From NCBI GenBank assembly GCA_017694335.1, contig JADIMZ010000028.1, positions 1-44,079 on the forward strand: a stretch of 44,079 bases of DNA, given 5' to 3'. Origin of the DNA: Candidatus Pullibacteroides excrementavium (GTDB taxonomy: Bacteria; Bacteroidota; Bacteroidia; Bacteroidales; P3). Shown here piece after piece: positions 26,615 through 32,882 of the stretch (position 1 is its first letter; the number at the start of each line of letters is the position of its first letter). A program made the translations under genes and the position numbers. A model generated the notes under the pieces. It had not been told where the DNA came from. It worked only from the letters and a program-made list of their open reading frames with translations, and did not search any database.

Positions 26615-27406
26615 TTACCTCACCGAAAACACTCCCGTGGCATTGTCCTTGATTACTTGCTGGGCTTCCTGGTTCTGCATGACCGCCCCGCCGAACTCAT
26701 TGAAATCCCATACATGGGGATCGCGGAACCATTCGGCCACTTCCATGTTAAGGCTCAGTTCCCTAGTCTCGCCTTCGGTAAGAAAAATCCGCACCGTATC
26801 GGTCAAACGGCGGTAATTCTGATGGAAAGCCACGGCGGTTTCCCCCTGCCATGTCTGCCCGATGCCGGCATGGAAGCCGAAAGTTTCCCATTGGTCGGAA
26901 AGTGAATCTTCTGCGTTCCGCCAATAGCCGTTCAACTTCATGTAATGGTAGCCGCCGCCCAAAGCTTCCGGCCAGAACATGTCGCTTTCGGGCGGGTTGC
27001 GGAAAATGTAGTTCCGGTTGGTCAGCGAATCGAGACCATAGGTGAACTCTATATATTGGTATACCCCGGTCTCAAAGGCTTCTCCGGTTTCCCAATGCAA
27101 AGTGGTTGGAATATCGCTATCTATATAATGGATTTGGTTGGCCGAATCCTGGAAGCGGTGACGGTTTCCGGCATTGTCCACCAAGGCCACGTCCGAAATG
27201 AAGTATTGGATGTTGCTGACCCGGATCTGGTTGCCGGAGGCTATCGTATAGACAATGGAATCGTAGCTGAGCGGTTCGCCTTCGAAACTGAAGCTGAAAC
27301 TGAAGTTGAAACCGCCCTCCATCGGGTCGCGCTGGCAGGACAGCAAAGCCAGCGGCAACAGCAACAAGGCCAATCGCCTGCATGAAAGAAAACGTATGTG
27401 CATCAT
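26615..27406 (-). CDS. MbnP-family copper-binding lipoprotein
   Basis: The 263-residue protein has a lipoprotein signal (LALLLLPLALLSC, Cys24) and a low-complexity FNFSFSFSFEGEPL stretch. The family-like core includes IRVSNIQYFISDVALVD, a strand DMFWPEALGGGYHYMKLNGYW with tryptophans W145 and W162, and TFGFHAGIG with His179. MbnP proteins bind copper after a partner diheme enzyme oxidises a conserved tryptophan to kynurenine. W145 in the MFW motif is the best candidate here, by inference. It is upstream of and co-directional with the diheme gene, with a cell-envelope location. Confidence 0.8.
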   Translation of the reverse strand: MMHIRFLSCRRLALLLLPLALLSCQRDPMEGGFNFSFSFSFEGEPLSYDSIVYTIASGNQIRVSNIQYFISDVALVDNAGNRHRFQDSANQIHYIDSDIPTTLHWETGEAFETGVYQYIEFTYGLDSLTNRNYIFRNPPESDMFWPEALGGGYHYMKLNGYWRNAEDSLSDQWETFGFHAGIGQTWQGETAVAFHQNYRRLTDTVRIFLTEGETRELSLNMEVAEWFRDPHVWDFNEFGGAVMQNQEAQQVIKDNATGVFSVR

Positions 27407-27453
27407 TTGTAAATGGAAGCTTAATAGACAATAGAAGCCGCAAAGAAGTTCTC

Positions 27454-27702
27454 CTATGCGGGGATTCCATGCTCGAACAAATATTCAGGAGCTATATCAA
27501 TCCGCCCTTCATTCCAAGTCACTGTCCATCCATCAAGTGCAAAGGACTTGAACACGGACATATCTTTCAACGGCCCATATAATTCCTCATCGCTATCTAA
27601 CAACGAGGAGAAATCGAATATCCTCCTTTTGCCGTCATTGAAAACCAACGACAGCTTGTATCCGTCTAAATACTCAGCCTTTTTCACCCAAAGCAGTTCC
27701 AT
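27454..27702 (-). CDS. DUF2442 domain protein
   Basis: The 82-residue protein resembles the DUF2442 family: VKKAEYLDGYKLSLVFNDGK, then FDFSSLLD and TVTWNEGRIDIAPEYLFE. The family is found across bacteria, often beside DUF4160 genes, and its function is not established. Its start lies 3 bases after the DUF4160 stop, so the two form a unit. Base composition is AT-richer than the neighbouring genes, which suggests transfer. Confidence 0.85.
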   Translation of the reverse strand: MELLWVKKAEYLDGYKLSLVFNDGKRRIFDFSSLLDSDEELYGPLKDMSVFKSFALDGWTVTWNEGRIDIAPEYLFEHGIPA

Positions 27703-27705
27703 AAT

Positions 27706-27963
27706 CTAATCCAAAGGTTTTATACTTTTCAATTCTCCTCCTCTTTCCATTCTCCTCCAGTTTTCCATCAATTCATCTTTGTGCAAATCTAACCAATCAT
27801 ACACAAGATTCAATGCTCTTCGAGGAAGATTTCCCGTTATTTCTCCATTCTCGATATTTATCAATGCCCGATATTCATTATAACGGACATGAAAATGAGG
27901 TGGATTATGTTCATGCACGAACATCGTGATAATGATTCCGTAGAATCGGCTTATTTCTGGCAT
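27706..27963 (-). CDS. DUF4160 domain protein
   Basis: The 85-residue protein starts MPEISRFYGIIITMFVHEHN and has the DUF4160 core NPPHFHVRYNEYRALINIEN. The HEHNPPHFHV histidine cluster is its hallmark. An in-frame extension of 30 codons upstream is not homologous. DUF4160/DUF2442 pairs have been suggested to behave as small two-gene modules of the toxin-antitoxin sort, but that is unproven. A -7 box TATCTTCGC on the minus strand (28028-28036) would start the unit. Confidence 0.85.
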   Translation of the reverse strand: MPEISRFYGIIITMFVHEHNPPHFHVRYNEYRALINIENGEITGNLPRRALNLVYDWLDLHKDELMENWRRMERGGELKSIKPLD

Positions 27964-28027
27964 AAGGCATCCTTGTCTTTGTAATCCATCAATGATGGCT
28001 GTTACCGGTTCGAAACTATTCCAGTTT

Positions 28028-28036
28028 GCGAAGATA
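28028..28036 (-). promoter_or_regulatory. Candidate -7 box for the DUF4160-DUF2442 unit
   Basis: TATCTTCGC on the minus strand fits TAnnTTTG with one change and lies 65 bases before the DUF4160 start. A -33 box is not clear. Confidence 0.35.
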
Positions 28037-28256
28037 CGATAAAACGGGAACATACGAAGAAGATGTTCCCGGTATGCGGCTTGGCCGGAGGTTGAAGCCG
28101 AAGCCGAAGTCGGAGGCCGAAATCCATGCCGCTTTCTTCTTTTCCAAACTTGCCGTAAATTCGCAGGCCGGAAACGGTTCGTCCCGAATCCGACACCGGC
28201 ATCGCGAACGGAGGCACTGCCAAAATTGCAGTAGCCGGACTAAAATCAACATTGCC

Positions 28257-29474
28257 ATGAAATTCAATATCGGAGACAAAGTAAAATTCATCGACCAGCA
28301 AGGCCAAGGGGTCGTTACCAAAATCATCAATCCCTCTACTGTCGGAGTCACGACCGACGGCTTCGAACTGCCTTACCTGGTCACCGACTTGATCAAAGTA
28401 GAAAAGCCTTCTTCCACTGCCGAACGCCTTTTTTACGAAGGCAAGGCCACCTATGGAAGCCCTCGCGAGGAGGCTCGCGCCCGGCAAGCGGCCGATACCG
28501 GCAAGAACGCCAAGCACGGTTTCCCGGTCATCCATGAGGAAGCCTTGAGCGATGCCGAGACGGAGGAAGCCCAGCGTCATGAAGACGAAGCCCAGGCCGA
28601 AGAAGACAACCGGATTTCCGCGCTGACCAGAGGATACACTTCCAAGCAGCCCCAACCTGAAGGGGTCTATATCGGCTTGGTGCCTATCGACCAGCAGTTC
28701 ATGCTGCGCGGCCCGGTGGAATTTTACGTAATCAACTATACACCCTACACCTTGGTCTATAACTTGGCCACCAAAGGCGCGGAATCGTTCTACGGCGTGG
28801 ATTACGCTTCGGTGCCGCCTTATTCCAAGATTTTCGTGGAAAGTATCGAACGGGAAGATTTGGGCTTATGGACGGAAGGCCTGTTGCAATGCCTTTTCTA
28901 TCAAGATGAAAGCCCCACTTGGCTTCTGCCTTCGAGCAACGATTACAAAATCCGGGCCAACAAGATAGGTCAAGCCGAAAACTACGTCTATCCGGTCTTC
29001 ATGCGGGAGAAAGCCTTGCTGGTACCCATGTTGAACTTGGCAGCCCACAAAGCCGACCATCTTTTGGTGCATCAGAGCCTGGAGGCCGGGAAGAAAGCCG
29101 AAAAAGAGAAAAACGGCATCGGGAAACCCGTCGTGGAAGACAAATCCAACCCCTTGGCCCGTTACATGATCAAGCCGGATGTGGCCGAAGTGGACTTGCA
29201 TGTGGAAAGCCTGCTTGATACGCGCCTGGAATTCAAAGGTGCCAAGGAAGAGGATTACCTGAGCAAGCAAGTCGCCGTCTTCGAGACCTGCCTCAACCAG
29301 GCTATCGGCCGGAATCTCTCCAAAATCATCTTCATCCACGGGGTCGGCAACGGCATCCTGAAGCACGAAATAGAGAAACGCCTGAAAGACTATCCGGGAG
29401 TCCACTACATGGACGCTTCCATCACGAAATACGGCCGAGGCGCGATCGAGGTCTACCTCTCGCCGCAACGTTAA
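28257..29474 (+). CDS. DUF2027 and Smr domain protein
   Basis: The 405-residue protein starts MKFNIGDKVKFIDQQGQGVV, the small N-terminal barrel seen in Bacteroidota DUF2027 proteins. A Glu/Ala-rich linker (about residues 85-120) and a central beta-rich DUF2027 region (about 130-260) follow. It ends in an Smr domain with VDLHVESL and IFIHGVGNGILKHEI, the LDLHG and HGxGxG motifs of MutS2-type nucleases. Smr domains nick or cleave nucleic acids, RNA on stalled ribosomes in some cases. The true role here is unknown. The start was chosen by domain homology over a 77-codon in-frame extension. Confidence 0.9.
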   Translation: MKFNIGDKVKFIDQQGQGVVTKIINPSTVGVTTDGFELPYLVTDLIKVEKPSSTAERLFYEGKATYGSPREEARARQAADTGKNAKHGFPVIHEEALSDAETEEAQRHEDEAQAEEDNRISALTRGYTSKQPQPEGVYIGLVPIDQQFMLRGPVEFYVINYTPYTLVYNLATKGAESFYGVDYASVPPYSKIFVESIEREDLGLWTEGLLQCLFYQDESPTWLLPSSNDYKIRANKIGQAENYVYPVFMREKALLVPMLNLAAHKADHLLVHQSLEAGKKAEKEKNGIGKPVVEDKSNPLARYMIKPDVAEVDLHVESLLDTRLEFKGAKEEDYLSKQVAVFETCLNQAIGRNLSKIIFIHGVGNGILKHEIEKRLKDYPGVHYMDASITKYGRGAIEVYLSPQR

Positions 29475-29494
29475 GCCTGCAAAAACAGCGGACA

Positions 29495-29632
29495 ATGGAC
29501 GGCAAGACCGTGACCTTTGTAAAGAACTGCCTCGTGATACGAGGCAGTTCCTTAGCTTCGGACAACGTGGCCGACAACATCGACCAATTTGTTCGAGACG
29601 TACAGCAAGGTACCTTCCGATGGATTGTCTAA
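29495..29632 (+). CDS. Possible 45-residue small ORF
   Basis: The ORF starts MDGKTVTFVKNCLVIRGSS and ends QFVRDVQQGTFRWIV. Its amino-acid mix looks protein-like, but it has no recognised family and no clear translation signal. Part of it is the palindrome at 29524-29550, so the reading may be an accident of the terminator. It starts 20 bases after the Smr stop codon. Confidence 0.25.
   Translation: MDGKTVTFVKNCLVIRGSSLASDNVADNIDQFVRDVQQGTFRWIV
29524..29550 (+). terminator. Perfect hairpin after the Smr gene
   Basis: GAACTGCCTCGT and ACGAGGCAGTTC pair perfectly over 12 bases with a GAT loop, 49 bases after the stop. There is no strong T-run on either side, so termination is likely but not certain. 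Confidence 0.55.
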
Positions 29633-29804
29633 GCAGGGCCACCGCATCAAAATCGCCTGCATCTTTTAATCACCTGATTCACAATAGATATTACATCTGC
29701 AAGCGTCGCCCATCCAAAAAAATATTGATTATCAATTTATTATATTTTGATACAGTTACCATGATTGTCTAAAAAATAGAAACAGATTTCTCAAATAGAA
29801 TACT

Positions 29805-29812
29805 TATATTTG
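29805..29812 (+). promoter_or_regulatory. -7 box of the zeta-toxin unit
   Basis: TATATTTG, followed by C, is a perfect match to TAnnTTTG 29 bases before the antitoxin-like gene. A TTTC at 29787-29790 is a poor -33 candidate. Confidence 0.6.
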
Positions 29813-29841
29813 CAAAAGCAGTAGCAAAAAATCATATCGCC

Positions 29842-30057
29842 ATGTCTGTGGAAGAATTGAATACCTATCGCTTTAGTCCGGAACAAGAACCCTCGGATGA
29901 AATGCTGGAGCAAATCATGAAGGAAGTCGCTGAAGAAGCAAGAGTAAGCAACGAAAAAGCAACAGAGGAACATTGGATACGAATGCGTGTCAACGCATGC
30001 CAAAAAGAGATGAAATGGGCAAAAGAAATTGAGAGCATATTCCATGAAGAACAATGA
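29842..30057 (+). CDS. Small acidic protein, probable antitoxin of the zeta-toxin unit
   Basis: The 71-residue protein is acidic and helical (SDEMLEQIMKEVAEEARVSN, then WIRMRVNACQKEMKWAKEIE). I recognise no named family. It directly precedes the zeta-toxin-like kinase and overlaps it by 14 bases, the usual antitoxin-toxin layout. It has its own promoter. The antitoxin role is inferred only from size, charge and position. Confidence 0.7.
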   Translation: MSVEELNTYRFSPEQEPSDEMLEQIMKEVAEEARVSNEKATEEHWIRMRVNACQKEMKWAKEIESIFHEEQ

Positions 30058-30646
30058 CAAGCATCTGCCGGAAATGATTGTGATTGCCGGCCCCAACGGT
30101 TCGGGCAAAACATCGGTAACGCAACAGTTTCTTCATCATGAGTGGGCGGAAGGAACCTTATATATCAACCCTGATGAAGTAGCAAAAGACATGTTCGGTG
30201 ATTGGAACTCAGTGGAAGCTGTAATGAAAGCGGCTCGTTACTGTGCCGATTTAAGAGAAAATTGCCTCAGACATTGTAGAAGCTTTATCTTTGAAACCGT
30301 AATGTCTGCGGAAGACAAGGTGGATTTCATTATCCGCGCAAAACGAGCCGGATTCTTTATTCGATTATTTTTCATTTCTACAGAACACCCTTCAATCAAT
30401 GCAGCAAGAATTGCCAATAGGGTCATGAAAGGAGGACATGACGTACCCATTGCTAAAATCATATCAAGATATTATAAATCAATAGAAAATTGCCATACGG
30501 TAGCCCGCATCGCCGACCGCCTTTATGTTTACGACAACTCGGTGAACGGGAAAGATGCAAAATTGCTATTCCGCTTAGTAAATGGGAAAGTGAAGAAAAT
30601 ATATGCAACTACCATTCCTGAATGGGCAAAAATCTTGCTCCCCTGA
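30044..30646 (+). CDS. Zeta-toxin family kinase
   Basis: The 200-residue protein (from MKNNDKHLPEMIVIAGPNGS) is a P-loop kinase: Walker A GPNGSGKTS, the substrate-side INPDEVAKDMFG, and the FIFETVMS segment found in zeta and AAA-33-like proteins. Zeta toxins phosphorylate UDP-N-acetylglucosamine and so block wall synthesis; chromosomal relatives may use other substrates. The start was set inside the antitoxin-like gene (14-base overlap), which suits coupled translation. The region is AT-rich, consistent with gene transfer. Toxicity is inferred, not shown. Confidence 0.85.
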   Translation: MKNNDKHLPEMIVIAGPNGSGKTSVTQQFLHHEWAEGTLYINPDEVAKDMFGDWNSVEAVMKAARYCADLRENCLRHCRSFIFETVMSAEDKVDFIIRAKRAGFFIRLFFISTEHPSINAARIANRVMKGGHDVPIAKIISRYYKSIENCHTVARIADRLYVYDNSVNGKDAKLLFRLVNGKVKKIYATTIPEWAKILLP

Positions 30647-30648
30647 AT

Positions 30649-30849
30649 AAAGCAACCATCACGAAATTCCACTTCAAAACTTTAGCCGAAACCAAAGGTT
30701 CAATGAGCACAATGGAATTACGCGGCGTGGAAAAAGCCAAAATCGAATGTGCCGAAAAGTTGTTCAACAATGTCTCGACCAGCCATGTACGCTACCATCA
30801 AGTACAGAACTACCAAAACTTGTTAGATATAATGCAAAATCTGGAATAA
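30649..30849 (+). pseudogene. C-terminal fragment of a type III restriction enzyme (Res) subunit
   Basis: The reading frame gives FHFKTLAETKGSMSTMELRG, then EKAKIECAEKLF and VRYHQVQNYQNLLDIM. The AETKGS..LR..E..KI.CA pattern resembles the PD-(D/E)xK nuclease end of type III restriction subunits, with the ExK pair in ETK. About 65 residues of a protein that normally exceeds 800 remain, with no helicase part and no Mod gene nearby. It follows the toxin gene within a few bases. An internal ATG at 30703 could still start a peptide, but I treat it as a relic. Confidence 0.55.
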
Positions 30850-30887
30850 CTCCAACATCACCACACTTGCACACATCCGGCAGAAGC

Positions 30888-31109
30888 TTTAACTTATTCA
30901 TAGCATGCTGATTACATGGGAACGGAATAGAAAAGAGATTCTTACGTGGGCTTTAACGCATTTATAGCGTGCAGATACGAGGCGCGCGAGGGTGAAGGCG
31001 AGGAAGCATACTTGCGTATGTGACCGAGCCTGAATCCCTCGCGCAACGAAGTAGATGCCGCTATAAATGCGTTAAAAACGAAGTAGATGCATGCTACAAA
31101 TGCATTAAA
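30888..31109 (+). repeat. Remnant of an older structured repeat surrounding copy A
   Basis: TTTAACTTATTCATAGCATGC (30888-30908) and GCATGCTACAAATGCATTAA (31089-31108) are partly complementary outer arms (16 of 21 positions when the arm is extended to 31109). A second AACGAAGTAGATGC box (31077-31090) follows copy A directly. The right arm covers the pepE stop codon. Confidence 0.5.
30952..31076 (+). repeat. Structured intergenic repeat, copy A
   Basis: The perfect 18-base outer stem is TTTAACGCATTTATAGCG (30952-30969) with CGCTATAAATGCGTTAAA (31059-31076). Inside are box GCAGATACGAGGC (30971-30983), an inner stem GCGCGAGGG (30984-30992) with CCCTCGCGC (31036-31044), an apical hairpin GCATACTTGCGTATGTGAC (31006-31024), and box AACGAAGTAGATGC (31045-31058). 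Copy B shares the boxes but has different, still paired stems. Confidence 0.85.
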
Positions 31110-31815
31110 GCAGGAAGGACACATCGCCAGGACTAACCTCCCTCACCTCTTCCCCCGCCTTGAACAGCCGCATGTTCCGGCTGCCGACCAATTCCATCTT
31201 GCCCCCTTCCACCAGAAGCGATGTGGCTTCCCGCAGGCCGACCACATAAACATCGGGATTGACCACCATGAATTCGCGGATACGATCCTCGCGGGTCTCG
31301 CCGCCATGACCGGCCGGATTGGCATCAAGATAATGCGGGTTAATCTGGAAAGGCACCAAGTTGAGCGTATCGAAGGATTCGGGCTGGATGATCGGCATGT
31401 CGTTGGTAGTCTTCATCGTGGGGCAAGCCACGTTGGAACCCGCGCTCCAGCCCATGTACGGGCAGCCTTGCAGCACCTTTTCCCGAATGGCTTCCATCAG
31501 GCCGGTGCGGTGCATCTCGGCCACCAGATGGAATGTGTTCCCGCCGCCTACCACGATGCACTCGGCCTGCTGCACGGCCGTAATCGGGAATTCAAAGGCA
31601 TGCACGGAATCCAAGGCCACGCCCATTTCGGCGAACACCTTGCCCACCTTCTCGGCAGAGGCATCGTAACCCGAAGCCACCCCGGCATAAGGCACGAAAA
31701 GCACCCTCTTGATATTGAACTTCTTGAAGAAAGCCTCAATGTCTTTCTTGGGCCATGCCAGATAGGCTTCGCCCGCATTAGTCGAATTGCTGATAAGCAA
31801 AAGATGACGGTTCAT
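31105..31815 (-). CDS. pepE: Dipeptidase E (alpha-aspartyl dipeptidase)
   Basis: PepE is a cytoplasmic serine peptidase that cleaves Asp-X dipeptides. The 236-residue protein starts MNRHLLLISNSTNAGEAYLA and includes GGGNTFHLVAEMHRTGL and the nucleophile motif GWSAGSNVACPTM. It also has the INPHYLDANPAGHGGETRED segment with the catalytic His, all typical of the S51 family. An upstream 24-codon in-frame extension is not homologous. Its stop codon lies inside the repeat remnant. A -7 box is found at 31945-31953. Confidence 0.94.
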   Translation of the reverse strand: MNRHLLLISNSTNAGEAYLAWPKKDIEAFFKKFNIKRVLFVPYAGVASGYDASAEKVGKVFAEMGVALDSVHAFEFPITAVQQAECIVVGGGNTFHLVAEMHRTGLMEAIREKVLQGCPYMGWSAGSNVACPTMKTTNDMPIIQPESFDTLNLVPFQINPHYLDANPAGHGGETREDRIREFMVVNPDVYVVGLREATSLLVEGGKMELVGSRNMRLFKAGEEVREVSPGDVSFLL

Positions 31816-31944
31816 ATTCCTTCTATTATTTAAATGACAATAAAACGACAACGTCCTGGCAGGCATATTCCGTAAATCCGGTTTCACTCGCCTTGCGAAA
31901 AAAATCGCCTCGATTCAATTCATAAAACCTGCATAGACATAAAA

Positions 31945-31953
31945 GCAAATTTA
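31945..31953 (-). promoter_or_regulatory. -7 box of pepE
   Basis: TAAATTTGC on the minus strand is a perfect TAnnTTTG match and would give a 5' leader of about 125 bases before pepE. No clear -33 box is seen. Confidence 0.5.
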
Positions 31954-32033
31954 TAAAAAATCCGGGAAATCCCAGATTTGTAACTTTTCAGGCAAGTTAA
32001 TCGTCCTATAGAAAAACACCTAAAACAATCGAC

Positions 32034-32750
32034 ATGAAAAACAAATTCCTTCTCCTCGCCTTTTTCCTCCTTGCCATCCCTGCGTATGCCGTACAACCGG
32101 ACAGTACAGACAACAAGCTACATTTGAAGATATTGGGCAGGCCAGTTATCGCTGTGGCCGACTTTGGTCGCGGGGATTTCAGGAACGACATTCAAAGCAT
32201 CCAAGGATTTCCTTCCATCCAGATTCCCCATTATGCTTTTGGCGCCGAAGCTCAAATCGGATGGTATTCGCCTCAAAGATGGGGATTCGGTCTCGAATTC
32301 TCCGGTCTCCACAATGGAGACTTCTGGTCACCCAAACATCAGAAATCGGGATTCATCATGAACCAATGGACTTTAGGTGCCTATGGGGAATACGCACTCT
32401 TCAAAAGCGAGAAATTCGAAATCATAGGACAATTGTCAGCAGGTGTAGCCTTCAACAGTTTCCATATAGACAACTTCCAGGCACTGAATGCCGATCTCAT
32501 CGCTATCCCCGATTACCTGGCATCGGCGCGTTCCCTCGACATGAAGCAGCGCACGCAAGGGTACGTCGGCATCGGATTTTCCTTCAACTGGAACATTACC
32601 CAAGATTTCGGTATCGGATTCCATGTAAAATGGAGCCAGCAAATCGGCAGAGGCCGGTGGTATCTCGGCAATTCCGACATTCGGATGGATGGCATCTCCA
32701 ACTCAAAATTCGTCCCCCTGCAATTCGGCATCAGCCTCTTTTTCCGATAA
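32034..32750 (+). CDS. Outer-membrane beta-barrel-like protein of unknown function
   Basis: The 238-residue protein has a signal peptide (MKNKFLLLAFFLLAIPAYA). It is followed by alternating hydrophobic and polar strands (YAFGAEAQIGWYS, WGFGLEFSGLH, WTLGAYGEYALF, QGYVGIGFSFNWNI, FGIGFHVKWS) and ends in LQFGISLFFR, a terminal Phe-Arg strand. This suggests a small outer-membrane barrel of the kind assembled by BAM. No specific family is recognised. A strong bidirectional terminator lies 79 bases after the stop. Confidence 0.8.
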   Translation: MKNKFLLLAFFLLAIPAYAVQPDSTDNKLHLKILGRPVIAVADFGRGDFRNDIQSIQGFPSIQIPHYAFGAEAQIGWYSPQRWGFGLEFSGLHNGDFWSPKHQKSGFIMNQWTLGAYGEYALFKSEKFEIIGQLSAGVAFNSFHIDNFQALNADLIAIPDYLASARSLDMKQRTQGYVGIGFSFNWNITQDFGIGFHVKWSQQIGRGRWYLGNSDIRMDGISNSKFVPLQFGISLFFR

Positions 32751-32829
32751 GCGAACGCTGAAAAGGAGACGGACATAGATCCTGAATCATGTTCCCGGCA
32801 ACGAAACAAATACCCACCTGCAATAAAGA

Positions 32830-32866
32830 AAGCGACCCTGCCGGAATAACTCCGGCAGGGTCGCTT
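32830..32866. terminator. Bidirectional hairpin between the barrel gene and purL
   Basis: AAGCGACCCTGCCGGA (32830-32845) and TCCGGCAGGGTCGCTT (32851-32866) pair perfectly over 16 bases with an ATAAC loop. It is placed between the ends of two convergent genes, so it likely serves both. Confidence 0.85.
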
Positions 32867-32882
32867 CAATTCAGGAAGGGAA

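Larger units (their letters stand above)
29475..29841. other. 367-base gap between the Smr gene and the zeta-toxin pair
   Basis: It contains a perfect 12-base palindromic hairpin (29524-29550), a possible 45-codon ORF (29495-29632) running through that hairpin, and then an AT-rich stretch from about 29690 ending in the toxin-pair promoter. I see no RNA gene. Confidence 0.6.

Noticed and set aside
28066-28140. GAAGCC-like short tandem run upstream of the Smr gene
   Set aside because: Only a few imperfect units within a short stretch; looks like chance low complexity.
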